In this document: one piece after another, positions 1 to 5,562 of the stretch
How positions within the stretch are numbered: the stretch's first letter is position 1
How the letters are laid out: each line of letters opens with the position of its first letter
Assembly (NCBI GenBank): GCA_017382555.1
Contig: JAFOAB010000314.1
Span: 1 to 6,427, forward strand
Origin: Clostridia bacterium
GTDB taxonomy: Bacteria; Bacillota; Clostridia; Oscillospirales; CAG-272
Length of the DNA stretch: 6,427 bases
Reading direction: 5' to 3'
Translations under genes and position numbers: made by a program
Notes under the pieces: model-generated
Seen by the model: only the letters and a program-made list of their open reading frames with translations
What the model was told of the DNA's origin: nothing
Databases searched by the model: none

Positions 1-559
1 GAATGCCGAGTATACCCGCCGCCTTTGCCGCAAGATGGCTTACTCTGCCGTTGTTTGCAAGATTGTTCATGGATTCAAGCACAAAAAGCAGAGACGTCTT
101 CCTTACGTACTCCTCCATTTTTGCGCAAAGCTCGTCAAAATCCGCAACCTCGGATGCAAGCTCGCGCACCTTTTCAACCAGAAGGCGCATCTCAGCGCCC
201 GCGGTAAGGGAATTTAACACGTACACGCGGCGGTCGGGATATTTTTCCTCATATTCCTTTTTTGCCACGCAAGCGGAATTATAGCTTCCCGAAAGGGTTG
301 CGGTTATGGTGATGCAGAAAACGTATTTGGAATCGCCAAAGCAATTCAGCCAATCAGCGGGTGCGGGACAGGAGGAGGCGGACTTACCCTTATACGCGGC
401 AAGCTCGTTTACCATCTTCTCAACGTCCAGCTTACCGTCGTCCACGTACTCACTAACGTCCGTTCTTATCTTAAGGGGAGCGCAAGCAAAGGCAATTCCG
501 TCAAACGCAAAGGTATCGGCAGAGGAATCCGCCACAATTTTAATTTCGGATACGTTCAT
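1..559 (-). CDS. DegV family fatty-acid-binding protein, C-terminus cut by window edge
   Basis: DegV-family proteins bind a fatty acid. In Firmicutes the FakB members present it to the FakA kinase for phosphorylation and entry into phospholipid synthesis. About 186 residues are visible of a usual 280-290; the rest lies beyond position 1. Family marks are the opening IVADSSAD (residues 8-15), the substrate-loop segment SSCPAPADW (62-70), the ITATLSGSYNSA stretch (85-96) that contacts the lipid head group in the family, and NLANNGRVS (166-174), equivalent to the usual L..GGRIs motif. The ATG at 559 follows a strong GAGGAG site (566-571) six bases upstream. That site starts right after the TAA of the MATE gene, so the two genes are 12 bases apart and co-transcribed. 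Which fatty acid it binds, and whether a fakA gene is near, cannot be seen. Family call is firm; the FakB role is inferred. Confidence 0.88.
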   Translation of the reverse strand, partial: MNVSEIKIVADSSADTFAFDGIAFACAPLKIRTDVSEYVDDGKLDVEKMVNELAAYKGKSASSCPAPADWLNCFGDSKYVFCITITATLSGSYNSACVAKKEYEEKYPDRRVYVLNSLTAGAEMRLLVEKVRELASEVADFDELCAKMEEYVRKTSLLFVLESMNNLANNGRVSHLAAKAAGILGI

Positions 560-571
560 ACAAATCTCCTC

Positions 572-1942
572 TTAAATATCTTCCGCAAGCACGCGGCGCT
601 TTTTCCATATTCCGGAAAGGAAGTATATCATACCCGGGACGGCACAGCCGTAAGCGGCAACGCCGTAGCCGAGGACAAAGCCGTAAAATCCAAGCCCAAG
701 CTTAATGCCGAGAAGCCAGCTGAGGCCGATGCGAAGGATAACTCCGTCAAGGAGGGCAAGTATCATACTGAGTCGCGCATTACCAATAGCCTGAATAAAC
801 GAGCTGCTGCCGCGCATAACGGCAAGCGCGGGGAACATCCACACGATCGCTCTGATAAACGTTGCGGACATCTCGTGCACAAGCACGTCGTCCGAGAACA
901 GCATAAACATCTGCTTGCCGAAAAGCACGTAAAGGAGTATCGAAATAACAGTAAAAGCACCCGAATAGACCCAAGCACACCAAACGGCGCTTACGGCACG
1001 CTTTTGCTTCTTTGCCGCTATGTTCTGGCTTATTATCGGCATAGCCGCATACTGTATGCCCTGAGATATCTTGTTAACTATATCGTCGATCCTCATTCCG
1101 ACACCGAAGGTAGCGGAGGCAACGACGTTTATATCGTTTACAAGAGAGTTCACGTACAGCATCGAGATGTTGATGCATCCCGCCTGAATGGCCATCGGCG
1201 CACCGAGGCCGAGTATCATTTTTGCGTACTTTCCGTTTGGCTTGAAGCTTTCGGGACGGAAGTCAAAGCCGAACGCCTCCTTATGCTTTATAAGATAGCA
1301 AACGGAGAAGATAACCGAGGCCGCCTGACCGATTATCGTAGCAAGCGCCGCACCCGCAACACCCATACCGAGCAGACCGGTGAAAAGCAGGTCGAGCACA
1401 AGGTTGATAACGGAGGCGATTCCGATAAACATAAACGGGCGCTTGGAATCTCCCATTCCGCGAAGCACCGCACTGACCATATTATAGCCCGCCGTAAACA
1501 CAAGTCCCGCACCGCATATAATGAGGTACTGCACTGCCATAGCATAGGATTCCTCGGGCATATTCAAAAGGCTCATAATGCCGTTATTGAAGCCGAGGAA
1601 CACGCCCGTCATAACTACGGCAAAAATCATAATAAGCGTAAACAGCGTGCCTATTATCTCGCTCATTTCCTTACGCTTACCCGCGCCGAGAGCCTGCGCT
1701 ATCAGCACCTGTCCGCCATTTGAAAAGCCGAGCGTTACCATTGTTGCGAAATTAAGTATCTGGCTGCTTTGCGATACCGCGGAAAGACCGGGCGTACCGA
1801 CGAACTCGCCGACGATTATCATATCTATCGTGCTGTAAAGCACCTGCAAGGCATTAGATGCCATAAAAGGCAGGGCGAGAAGCACAAGCTGCTTCCACAC
1901 ACTGCCTACTGTAAGATCCTTTGAGATAGTTTTTGTGCTCAA
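572..1942 (-). CDS. MATE family efflux transporter (MatE domains x2)
   Basis: Multidrug and toxic-compound extrusion transporter: an inner-membrane antiporter that expels cationic or amphipathic compounds using an Na+ or H+ gradient. The protein is about 456 residues, normal for the family, with about 12 hydrophobic segments in two repeated halves. The N-terminal half has the typical DLTVGSVWKQL opening, an ALPFMASNALQVLYSTIDM helix and GQVLIAQALGAGKRKE. The second half repeats this with LGLGAPMAIQAGCINI and FGVGMRIDDIVNK. I prefer the TTG start at 1942: it sits six bases after GGGGGAA (1949-1955), and the predicted promoter would leave a leader of only about 12 bases for the upstream ATG at 1960, which also lacks a ribosome site. 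If ATG 1960 is used, six residues are added. It is followed 12 bases later by degV. Substrate is not predictable. Confidence 0.93.
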   Translation of the reverse strand: MSTKTISKDLTVGSVWKQLVLLALPFMASNALQVLYSTIDMIIVGEFVGTPGLSAVSQSSQILNFATMVTLGFSNGGQVLIAQALGAGKRKEMSEIIGTLFTLIMIFAVVMTGVFLGFNNGIMSLLNMPEESYAMAVQYLIICGAGLVFTAGYNMVSAVLRGMGDSKRPFMFIGIASVINLVLDLLFTGLLGMGVAGAALATIIGQAASVIFSVCYLIKHKEAFGFDFRPESFKPNGKYAKMILGLGAPMAIQAGCINISMLYVNSLVNDINVVASATFGVGMRIDDIVNKISQGIQYAAMPIISQNIAAKKQKRAVSAVWCAWVYSGAFTVISILLYVLFGKQMFMLFSDDVLVHEMSATFIRAIVWMFPALAVMRGSSSFIQAIGNARLSMILALLDGVILRIGLSWLLGIKLGLGFYGFVLGYGVAAYGCAVPGMIYFLSGIWKKRRVLAEDI

Positions 1943-1948
1943 ACCAAC

Positions 1949-1955
1949 TTCCCCC
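1949..1955 (-). promoter_or_regulatory. Ribosome binding site deciding the MATE start
   Basis: GGGGGAA on the minus strand lies six bases before TTG 1942. The upstream ATG ATG pair (1955-1960) has no purine-rich site before it. The last base of its second ATG is the first G of this site. Confidence 0.5.
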
Positions 1956-1978
1956 ATCATACAGATAAGTTACCATTG

Positions 1979-2007
1979 ATTTTACCATATTTTCAACAAA
2001 AAATCAA
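1979..2007 (-). promoter_or_regulatory. Predicted sigma-70 promoter for MATE-degV
   Basis: On the minus strand TTGATT (2002-2007) is followed, after exactly 17 bases, by TAAAAT (1979-1984), inside an AT-rich gap between the pseudouridine synthase stop (2026) and the MATE start. Transcription would begin near 1972, about 30 bases before the TTG start. I see no terminator hairpin for the upstream operon in this gap, so read-through from upstream is also likely. Confidence 0.6.
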
Positions 2008-2025
2008 CCGAAAGGATATATTTTG

Positions 2026-2631
2026 TTATTGAGGGATTTTTTCTACGGCACACCACTCGGGAGTAGCCTCAAAAACCGTATTTTTGCCACCCCACGGCAA
2101 GGAAATGCGGCAAGAAAAGAGCATAGGTGCTGTACGCTCGTCACGCGCTCCGTACTTGTGATCGCCGAGCAAAGGATAGCCGCGGCTTGCGAATTGTACG
2201 CGTATCTGATGGCTCCTGCCCGTATGAAGGCGCACAAGAACCTGCGAGCTTTCGCCGCACGTAAGGCGCTTAAATTCAAGCCTTGCTTTTTTAACTCCGC
2301 CGCGCTCACGCTTAACGACGAACACCTTATTCCTTTTGGAGTCCTTCCACAGAAGATCCTCCCAGTCTCCCGTCTCGGGCACCTCGCCCTTCACCTCGGC
2401 AATATATTCCTTTACCATTTTGCCGCCCTCTATAAGACGCGAAAGCTCTGCCGCCGCCTTTCTCGTGCGTGCATACACCATAACACCGCCAACGTTCATA
2501 TCAAGCCTGTGCACGGAAAATATTTCACCGCCAAGCGCATCACGCAGCAGCGCACACATTCCGCCTTCGGAATCAACGCCAACGGGCTTCACGCAAGCAA
2601 CGATGCTGCTATCGGAATAAAGAATCTCCAT
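2026..2631 (-). CDS. RluA-family RNA pseudouridine synthase, short single-domain form
   Basis: Converts uridine to pseudouridine in rRNA or tRNA. The 201-residue protein is a bare catalytic domain without the N-terminal S4 RNA-binding domain of RluD-type members. HRLD at 41-44 gives the catalytic aspartate D44. The family signature near the C-terminus is clear: LHTGRSHQIRV (135-145) and PLLGDHKYG (153-161). The loop after the catalytic Asp reads MNVGG where classical RluA members have RxTSG; I believe similar short clostridial proteins share such a VGG variant. I chose ATG 2631 because GAGGA (2637-2641) lies five bases upstream and overlaps the TGA of the permease gene; an in-frame TTG at 2643 has no ribosome site. 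Eight bases separate it from the ABC permease, so it is coupled to the transporter operon. The RNA target is unknown. Confidence 0.9.
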   Translation of the reverse strand: MEILYSDSSIVACVKPVGVDSEGGMCALLRDALGGEIFSVHRLDMNVGGVMVYARTRKAAAELSRLIEGGKMVKEYIAEVKGEVPETGDWEDLLWKDSKRNKVFVVKRERGGVKKARLEFKRLTCGESSQVLVRLHTGRSHQIRVQFASRGYPLLGDHKYGARDERTAPMLFSCRISLPWGGKNTVFEATPEWCAVEKIPQ

Positions 2632-2636
2632 ATAAT

Positions 2637-2641
2637 TCCTC
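2637..2641 (-). promoter_or_regulatory. Ribosome binding site overlapping the permease stop
   Basis: GAGGA on the minus strand includes the last two bases of the permease TGA stop (2640-2642) and lies five bases before ATG 2631. Termination on the permease would place ribosomes directly on this site, which supports coupling and the ATG start. Confidence 0.65.
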
Positions 2642-3410
2642 AAAGCTGTTTTTTGTTAAATAAGGGTAATGCCGCCGCAACGGAGGCAACGATCAGTATC
2701 GCCGTCACGATAACGGCATAAGTGTACTCTCCGCTATCAGCCTGACCGTACATAAGCGGCGCACTCTTCATAAGAAATGCGGGGGTATATTCCGCAAGCC
2801 TCGGTATCAAGCCGAGAAGGTAGGAGGCAACAATTACACCTCCGACACCTGCGGCAACACCTGTGTTTGCATCAAACAGCGCAGAAAAGAACGGCACAAG
2901 CGCCACGCAAAGCATACCGAGAAGCCACCAGCCGAGCACGGCAAAGCCAAGCGAGCACACAACCGAGTTATCCCAAAAATACGCGCTGTACGCATAGGTA
3001 ATGCCAAAGCAAGCAAAATACAGCACCGACCAAAGAATGGAAAGCACAAAGGTCTTTGCAAGCATCACTCTTCGGCGCGTCAATCCCTTTGTGAGGCAAA
3101 GCACAAGAGTCCTTGAGGCGTACTCCTTTGTAAATATCCCGCATTCCGCAAGCACGAAGATTATAAGCGCCATCGGAATATTTTTGAAGAACTGCAGCCA
3201 CGAATCAAACGCGGTTATCTCATATTCGGTTATGGAAATGCCCGTCTGAGCAAGCGATTCGGCAAACTGCTCCATCATCCACGGCGTAAGCTTTGCAACT
3301 GCGGGGTTCATAATGCCGAAAAGCGCGAACACAGCCGCAAGCATAAACAGCTTGCCCGTGCGAAGCTGCTCTGTAAATTCCTTTTTAACGAATGCAACGA
3401 ATCCCCTCAT
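2640..3410 (-). CDS. ABC-2 type transporter permease (YxlG-like)
   Basis: Membrane subunit of an ABC exporter partnered with the adjacent ATPase. It has 256 residues and six predicted membrane helices (about 21-38, 78-95, 120-140, 151-173, 183-203, 231-251), the ABC-2 layout. The N-terminus carries the amphipathic KKEFTEQLRTGK before helix 1. The cytoplasmic segment EYASRTLVLCLTKGLTRRR (96-114) followed by AKTF is the typical ABC-2 coupling region after helix 2. A periplasmic loop of about 38 residues (39-77) separates helices 1 and 2. The start ATG (3408-3410) overlaps the TGA of the ATPase gene as ATGA, with GGTGGA (3414-3419) upstream as ribosome site. Order and size match YxlG of the B. 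subtilis sigY operon, after YxlE and YxlF types. Cargo is unknown; a peptide, lipid or hydrophobic toxin is plausible by analogy only. Confidence 0.88.
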   Translation of the reverse strand: MRGFVAFVKKEFTEQLRTGKLFMLAAVFALFGIMNPAVAKLTPWMMEQFAESLAQTGISITEYEITAFDSWLQFFKNIPMALIIFVLAECGIFTKEYASRTLVLCLTKGLTRRRVMLAKTFVLSILWSVLYFACFGITYAYSAYFWDNSVVCSLGFAVLGWWLLGMLCVALVPFFSALFDANTGVAAGVGGVIVASYLLGLIPRLAEYTPAFLMKSAPLMYGQADSGEYTYAVIVTAILIVASVAAALPLFNKKQL

Positions 3411-4297
3411 TTTTCCACCGCCTCCACAAAAAGCGCCTCAAGAGAGGGCTCGCTCCGCTCAACGCGGATTACGGGTATTCCCCTCTCGGAAACAAATCGA
3501 AGCACGTCAAAAAGCATACCGTCGGCATCCTTAAGTGAAAGGGCGCATCCGTCCGCTACGAGTGTTGGGAAGGCGGCAAGAAGCGCGTTCGCGCCTTCCG
3601 CATTTTCCGTTTCTATTACGTATTCGTCTGCTCGGTACTTTGCCTTTATATCGGCAAGCTTACCGCAAAGGGCATTCTTTCCCCCGTCAAGAAACGCAAT
3701 ATCCGTGCATATACGCTCCACGTCCGATAGTATGTGCGTGGAAAACAGCACAGTTGTCTGCGATGCGGCGGCGGAAAGGATATCAAGTATCTCTTTTCTG
3801 CCAACGGGATCGAGCGCAGAGGTCGGCTCGTCGCAAATAAGCAGCCTTGGACGCGCAAAGAGAGCCTGCGCGATGCCGAGGCGCTGCTTCATTCCGCGCG
3901 AATAACCGCCGATGCGATGCTTTTCCGTATCAAGCCCCACAAGTGTGAGAAGCTCTTCCGTACGGCTTGCCACCTCGTTTTTATCCATACCCGTAATATC
4001 CGCGCAAAGGCGCAGATATTCACGCGCTGTCATAAACGAATAAAACTCCGGCACGTCGGGCAGATAGCCAATCTTGCGGTTGGTTTGCGTTTCACCGTAG
4101 CGCACGCGCTCGCCGTCCACAAAAATCTCGCCCGCATCGGTTTTGATAAGCCCAAGGACGGCCTTCATCGTTGTGGTTTTTCCCGCACCGTTTCTGCCTA
4201 TAAAGCCGAAAACGCTGTTTGCGGGAACGTGCATATCAAGTCCGCAAAGCACCTCTTTATCCCCAAAGCGCTTATATAGACCGTTTATCTTCAGCAT
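3407..4297 (-). CDS. ABC transporter ATP-binding protein (YxlF-like)
   Basis: Nucleotide-binding subunit that powers the neighbouring permease. All ABC motifs are present in 296 residues: Walker A GRNGAGKT (34-41), the Q-loop region IGYLPD (76-81) with Asp instead of Gln at the last position, signature YSRGMKQRL (132-140), Walker B LLICDEP (152-158), D-loop SALD (160-163) and switch His188 in STHIL. A C-terminal extension of about 80 residues follows, as usual for exporters of the drug/bacitracin/Yxl type. The acidic residue at the Q-loop is common in this subfamily and need not mean loss of activity. The ATG directly abuts the TAA of the small membrane protein gene (no base between), with AGAGGA (4305-4310) seven bases upstream. 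The stop overlaps the permease start. This firmly ties the three genes together. Confidence 0.95.
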   Translation of the reverse strand: MLKINGLYKRFGDKEVLCGLDMHVPANSVFGFIGRNGAGKTTTMKAVLGLIKTDAGEIFVDGERVRYGETQTNRKIGYLPDVPEFYSFMTAREYLRLCADITGMDKNEVASRTEELLTLVGLDTEKHRIGGYSRGMKQRLGIAQALFARPRLLICDEPTSALDPVGRKEILDILSAAASQTTVLFSTHILSDVERICTDIAFLDGGKNALCGKLADIKAKYRADEYVIETENAEGANALLAAFPTLVADGCALSLKDADGMLFDVLRFVSERGIPVIRVERSEPSLEALFVEAVEK

Positions 4298-4501
4298 TTA
4301 CGCATCCTCTTTTCCAAGCAGGAGATAAAGTATCGGTCCGACGTAGTTCATACATACGATGGTAACGATAAGCCAGAGTGCGCGGTTGCCGCGCTTATAC
4401 GTTTTGTGCGTAAGTATATGGTAAAGCGCATAGCCGAAAAGCGCAAACTGAACGATGGCAAGCGGTATAAGAAAGGGCAAAAACTCAGCAAGCTGTTCCA
4501 T
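4298..4501 (-). CDS. Small PLDc_N-domain membrane protein (YxlE-like)
   Basis: A 67-residue protein with two membrane helices (about 8-28 and 41-62) joined by a short basic hairpin THKTYKRGNRALW. The end NYVGPILYLLLGKE (52-65) is the hallmark of the PLDc_N family (PF13396), found at the N-terminus of cardiolipin synthases and as stand-alone proteins such as B. subtilis YxlE, described as a negative regulator in the sigY operon. There is no phospholipase domain, so it is not an enzyme. ATG 4501 is chosen because AAGGAG (4509-4514) sits seven bases upstream; an in-frame start at 4555 would add 18 charged residues and overlap the upstream gene by 53 bases. It starts one base after the SdpI-like stop and ends directly on the ATPase start, so it probably acts with the ABC transporter as accessory or regulator. 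That role is inferred. Confidence 0.82.
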   Translation of the reverse strand: MEQLAEFLPFLIPLAIVQFALFGYALYHILTHKTYKRGNRALWLIVTIVCMNYVGPILYLLLGKEDA

Positions 4502-4502
4502 T

Positions 4503-5159
4503 TTATTTCTCCTTTTTTTCCGTGTGTTTTTTATAGTAGAGATAGGAATATACAACGGGTATCACCGTCATCACAAGAGTAATTACGATCATAGCACAAA
4601 AATTGTACGGCGAGGGCAGGAATGCGCAAAGCACCAAAAGAAGGCCGCCAACCGTCCACAGCTTTCCCGCAAGGCGGTGTGTCGCATTCCAGTTTTCCTC
4701 ATTATCAAGCGCCCAAACCACCTTGATGCCGAGGGTGTAATTCTGCTTGAACTTCGGCATATAATTGCCGAGCACCGTCATAAAAATGCCGAGGATAACG
4801 AAGGTGATCATCTCCACCTTAAATTCAAAGCCAATAGCAAAGCCGTACGTAAGGAGGGAAAGAAAAACGGAAAGGAACGGAACAAGCCACATGGTAAGCG
4901 CTATCGGCTTTTTGTTCTGGTTTTTATTTTTGGGGTCAAGGGCGGTGACAAAAACAGTAAGAAAATGACCCGCAAGCATAATAAATGGCATACCGAAAAC
5001 AACAAACTCCTTGCTGCCGTAATCATCGACCTCGCCGGACACGTTCCAGTGCAGGGGAAGCTCCTCGGGAAGCTTATCCCATAAAAGAACACCCACAAGA
5101 ATCGGGAGCAGTATTACAACGGATGAAATTATCAGCTTCTTAATATTATTCTTGATCAT
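4503..5159 (-). CDS. sdpI: SdpI family immunity/signalling membrane protein (DUF1648 + SdpI domains)
   Basis: SdpI of B. subtilis protects the cell from the SdpC killing factor and, when it meets the toxin, sequesters the repressor SdpR at the membrane. This protein has 218 residues (B. subtilis SdpI is about the same) and about six membrane helices (9-27, 52-74, 89-110, 113-131, 167-182, 187-208). The DUF1648 part is LPEELPLHWNVSGEVDDYGS (30-49). The SdpI part starts at NYMPKFKQNYTLGIK (132-146) and runs through WALDNEENWNATHRLAGKLW (149-168), both highly characteristic. ATG 5159 is preferred: GAGAGG (5168-5173) is eight bases upstream, whereas the in-frame GTG 5168 begins inside that site. 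It overlaps the repressor gene by 14 bases, the same SdpR-SdpI pairing as in Bacillus. No sdpABC toxin genes are visible, so its ligand is unknown. Confidence 0.9.
   Translation of the reverse strand: MIKNNIKKLIISSVVILLPILVGVLLWDKLPEELPLHWNVSGEVDDYGSKEFVVFGMPFIMLAGHFLTVFVTALDPKNKNQNKKPIALTMWLVPFLSVFLSLLTYGFAIGFEFKVEMITFVILGIFMTVLGNYMPKFKQNYTLGIKVVWALDNEENWNATHRLAGKLWTVGGLLLVLCAFLPSPYNFCAMIVITLVMTVIPVVYSYLYYKKHTEKKEK
4509..4514 (-). promoter_or_regulatory. Ribosome binding site deciding the PLDc_N start
   Basis: AAGGAG on the minus strand, within the last codons of the SdpI-like gene, lies seven bases before ATG 4501. It supports the 67-residue start over the longer in-frame start at 4555. 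Confidence 0.7.
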
Positions 5160-5424
5160 CACATTCACCTCTCAAATCTGTTATCCACAGCATTATTTCC
5201 TCAAGCACGGAGGCATTCAGCTCATAGTATATGAACTTCCCCTCCCTTGTGTCACGCACAAGATCCGCCTCCTTTAAGACCGACAAATGGCGCGAAACGG
5301 ATGCACCCGTAACGGCAAAGTGGTCTGTGATCTCGCCCGCCGACCGTCTGCCGGTTTTCAGCATATTCAGTATCTCGCGCCTTATGGGGTCTGCAAGCGC
5401 GCGCATAGTGTTCTGAAAGCCCAT
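5146..5424 (-). CDS. sdpR: ArsR-type winged-helix repressor, SdpR-like
   Basis: A 92-residue DNA-binding repressor of the ArsR superfamily. The N-terminal MRALADPIRREILNMLKTG (7-25) and SAGEITDHF (28-36) match SdpR-type autorepressors. The recognition helix is around TGASVSRHLSVLKEADLV (39-56), followed by the wing REGKFIYYELN (60-70). The metal-binding ELCVCDL motif of true ArsR/SmtB sensors is absent and only one Cys (88) is present, so metal sensing is unlikely. ATG 5424 is chosen because GAGAGG (5431-5436) lies six bases upstream; an in-frame ATG at 5445 lies inside the predicted operator close to the predicted transcription start. By analogy with B. subtilis, it represses its own operon and is inactivated by capture on SdpI at the membrane. 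It is the first gene of the leftward operon and overlaps the SdpI-like gene. Confidence 0.9.
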   Translation of the reverse strand: MGFQNTMRALADPIRREILNMLKTGRRSAGEITDHFAVTGASVSRHLSVLKEADLVRDTREGKFIYYELNASVLEEIMLWITDLRGECDDQE

Positions 5425-5430
5425 CTTTTT

Positions 5431-5436
5431 CCTCTC
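5431..5436 (-). promoter_or_regulatory. Ribosome binding site of the SdpR-like gene
   Basis: GAGAGG on the minus strand lies six bases before ATG 5424. Its first base is shared with the outermost CATTTAAC half-site (5436-5443), so ribosome site and possible operator touch. Confidence 0.6.
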
Positions 5437-5442
5437 ATTTAA

Positions 5443-5464
5443 CATTTAACCTAATTGTTAAATG
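5443..5464. promoter_or_regulatory. Candidate SdpR operator: 8-bp inverted repeat with 6-bp spacer
   Basis: CATTTAAC (5443-5450), then CTAATT, then GTTAAATG (5457-5464) form a perfect 8+8 inverted repeat. A third copy of CATTTAAC at 5436-5443 extends it as a direct repeat with 7-base period. The repeat begins one base downstream of the leftward -10 box and covers the predicted transcription start (about 5459). A dimeric ArsR-type protein bound here would block RNA polymerase. The size and symmetry fit this family; that this protein binds it is inferred. Confidence 0.72.
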
Positions 5465-5465
5465 T

Positions 5466-5494
5466 ATTGTAGCACATCTTTTCCCCTTTGTCAA
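5466..5494 (-). promoter_or_regulatory. Strong sigma-70 promoter of the sdpR operon
   Basis: On the minus strand a perfect TTGACA (5489-5494), a 17-base spacer and TACAAT (5466-5471). The spacer ends in TGC, giving an extended -10 (TGn). The expected start is near 5459, inside the inverted repeat. A near-consensus promoter that is overlapped by an operator is the usual design for a tightly repressed, strongly inducible operon. Confidence 0.85.
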
Positions 5495-5513
5495 CACAAA
5501 ACGCTTGACAAAG
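5486..5513. repeat. 9-bp perfect inverted repeat joining the two divergent -35 boxes
   Basis: CTTTGTCAA (5486-5494) and TTGACAAAG (5505-5513) are perfect inverse copies with a 10-base spacer. They contain both -35 hexamers plus three further matching bases (AAG). The symmetry may be a by-product of two consensus -35 elements or a shared regulator site between the operon and the S-component gene. Confidence 0.55.
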
Positions 5514-5533
5514 CCGGTGCGCGGCATTAAAAT
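5505..5533 (+). promoter_or_regulatory. Sigma-70 promoter of the ECF S-component gene
   Basis: TTGACA (5505-5510), a 17-base spacer and TAAAAT (5528-5533). The start site would be near 5540, leaving a leader of only about 20 bases before ATG 5563. That is too short for a vitamin riboswitch, so this gene is not controlled by one in cis. Confidence 0.78.
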
Positions 5534-5562
5534 TATAGCAAAATATCAATTTGGAGATAACG

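Noticed and set aside
76..81. Whether the acidic residue at the ABC Q-loop (IGYLPD, residues 76-81 of the ATPase) marks a dead ATPase (coordinates here are residues)
   Set aside because: Walker A, Walker B with Glu, signature and switch His are intact, and acidic residues at this place are common in this exporter subfamily.
875..1723. Long rightward frame opposite the MATE gene (282 codons)
   Set aside because: It is antisense to a clear MATE gene, gives a His/Arg-rich composition without domains, and has no ribosome site. It is a shadow of the real coding frame.
2023..2721. Rightward frame of 232 codons opposite the pseudouridine synthase
   Set aside because: It runs antisense across two real genes and their junction, and shows no recognisable domain.
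3734..4279. Rightward frame of 181 codons opposite the ABC ATPase
   Set aside because: Mirror of a complete ABC ATPase with all motifs; composition is not protein-like.
5443..5445. Upstream in-frame ATG for the SdpR-like gene at 5445
   Set aside because: It lies in the operator repeat, only about 14 bases from the predicted transcription start and without a ribosome site. ATG 5424 has GAGAGG six bases before it.
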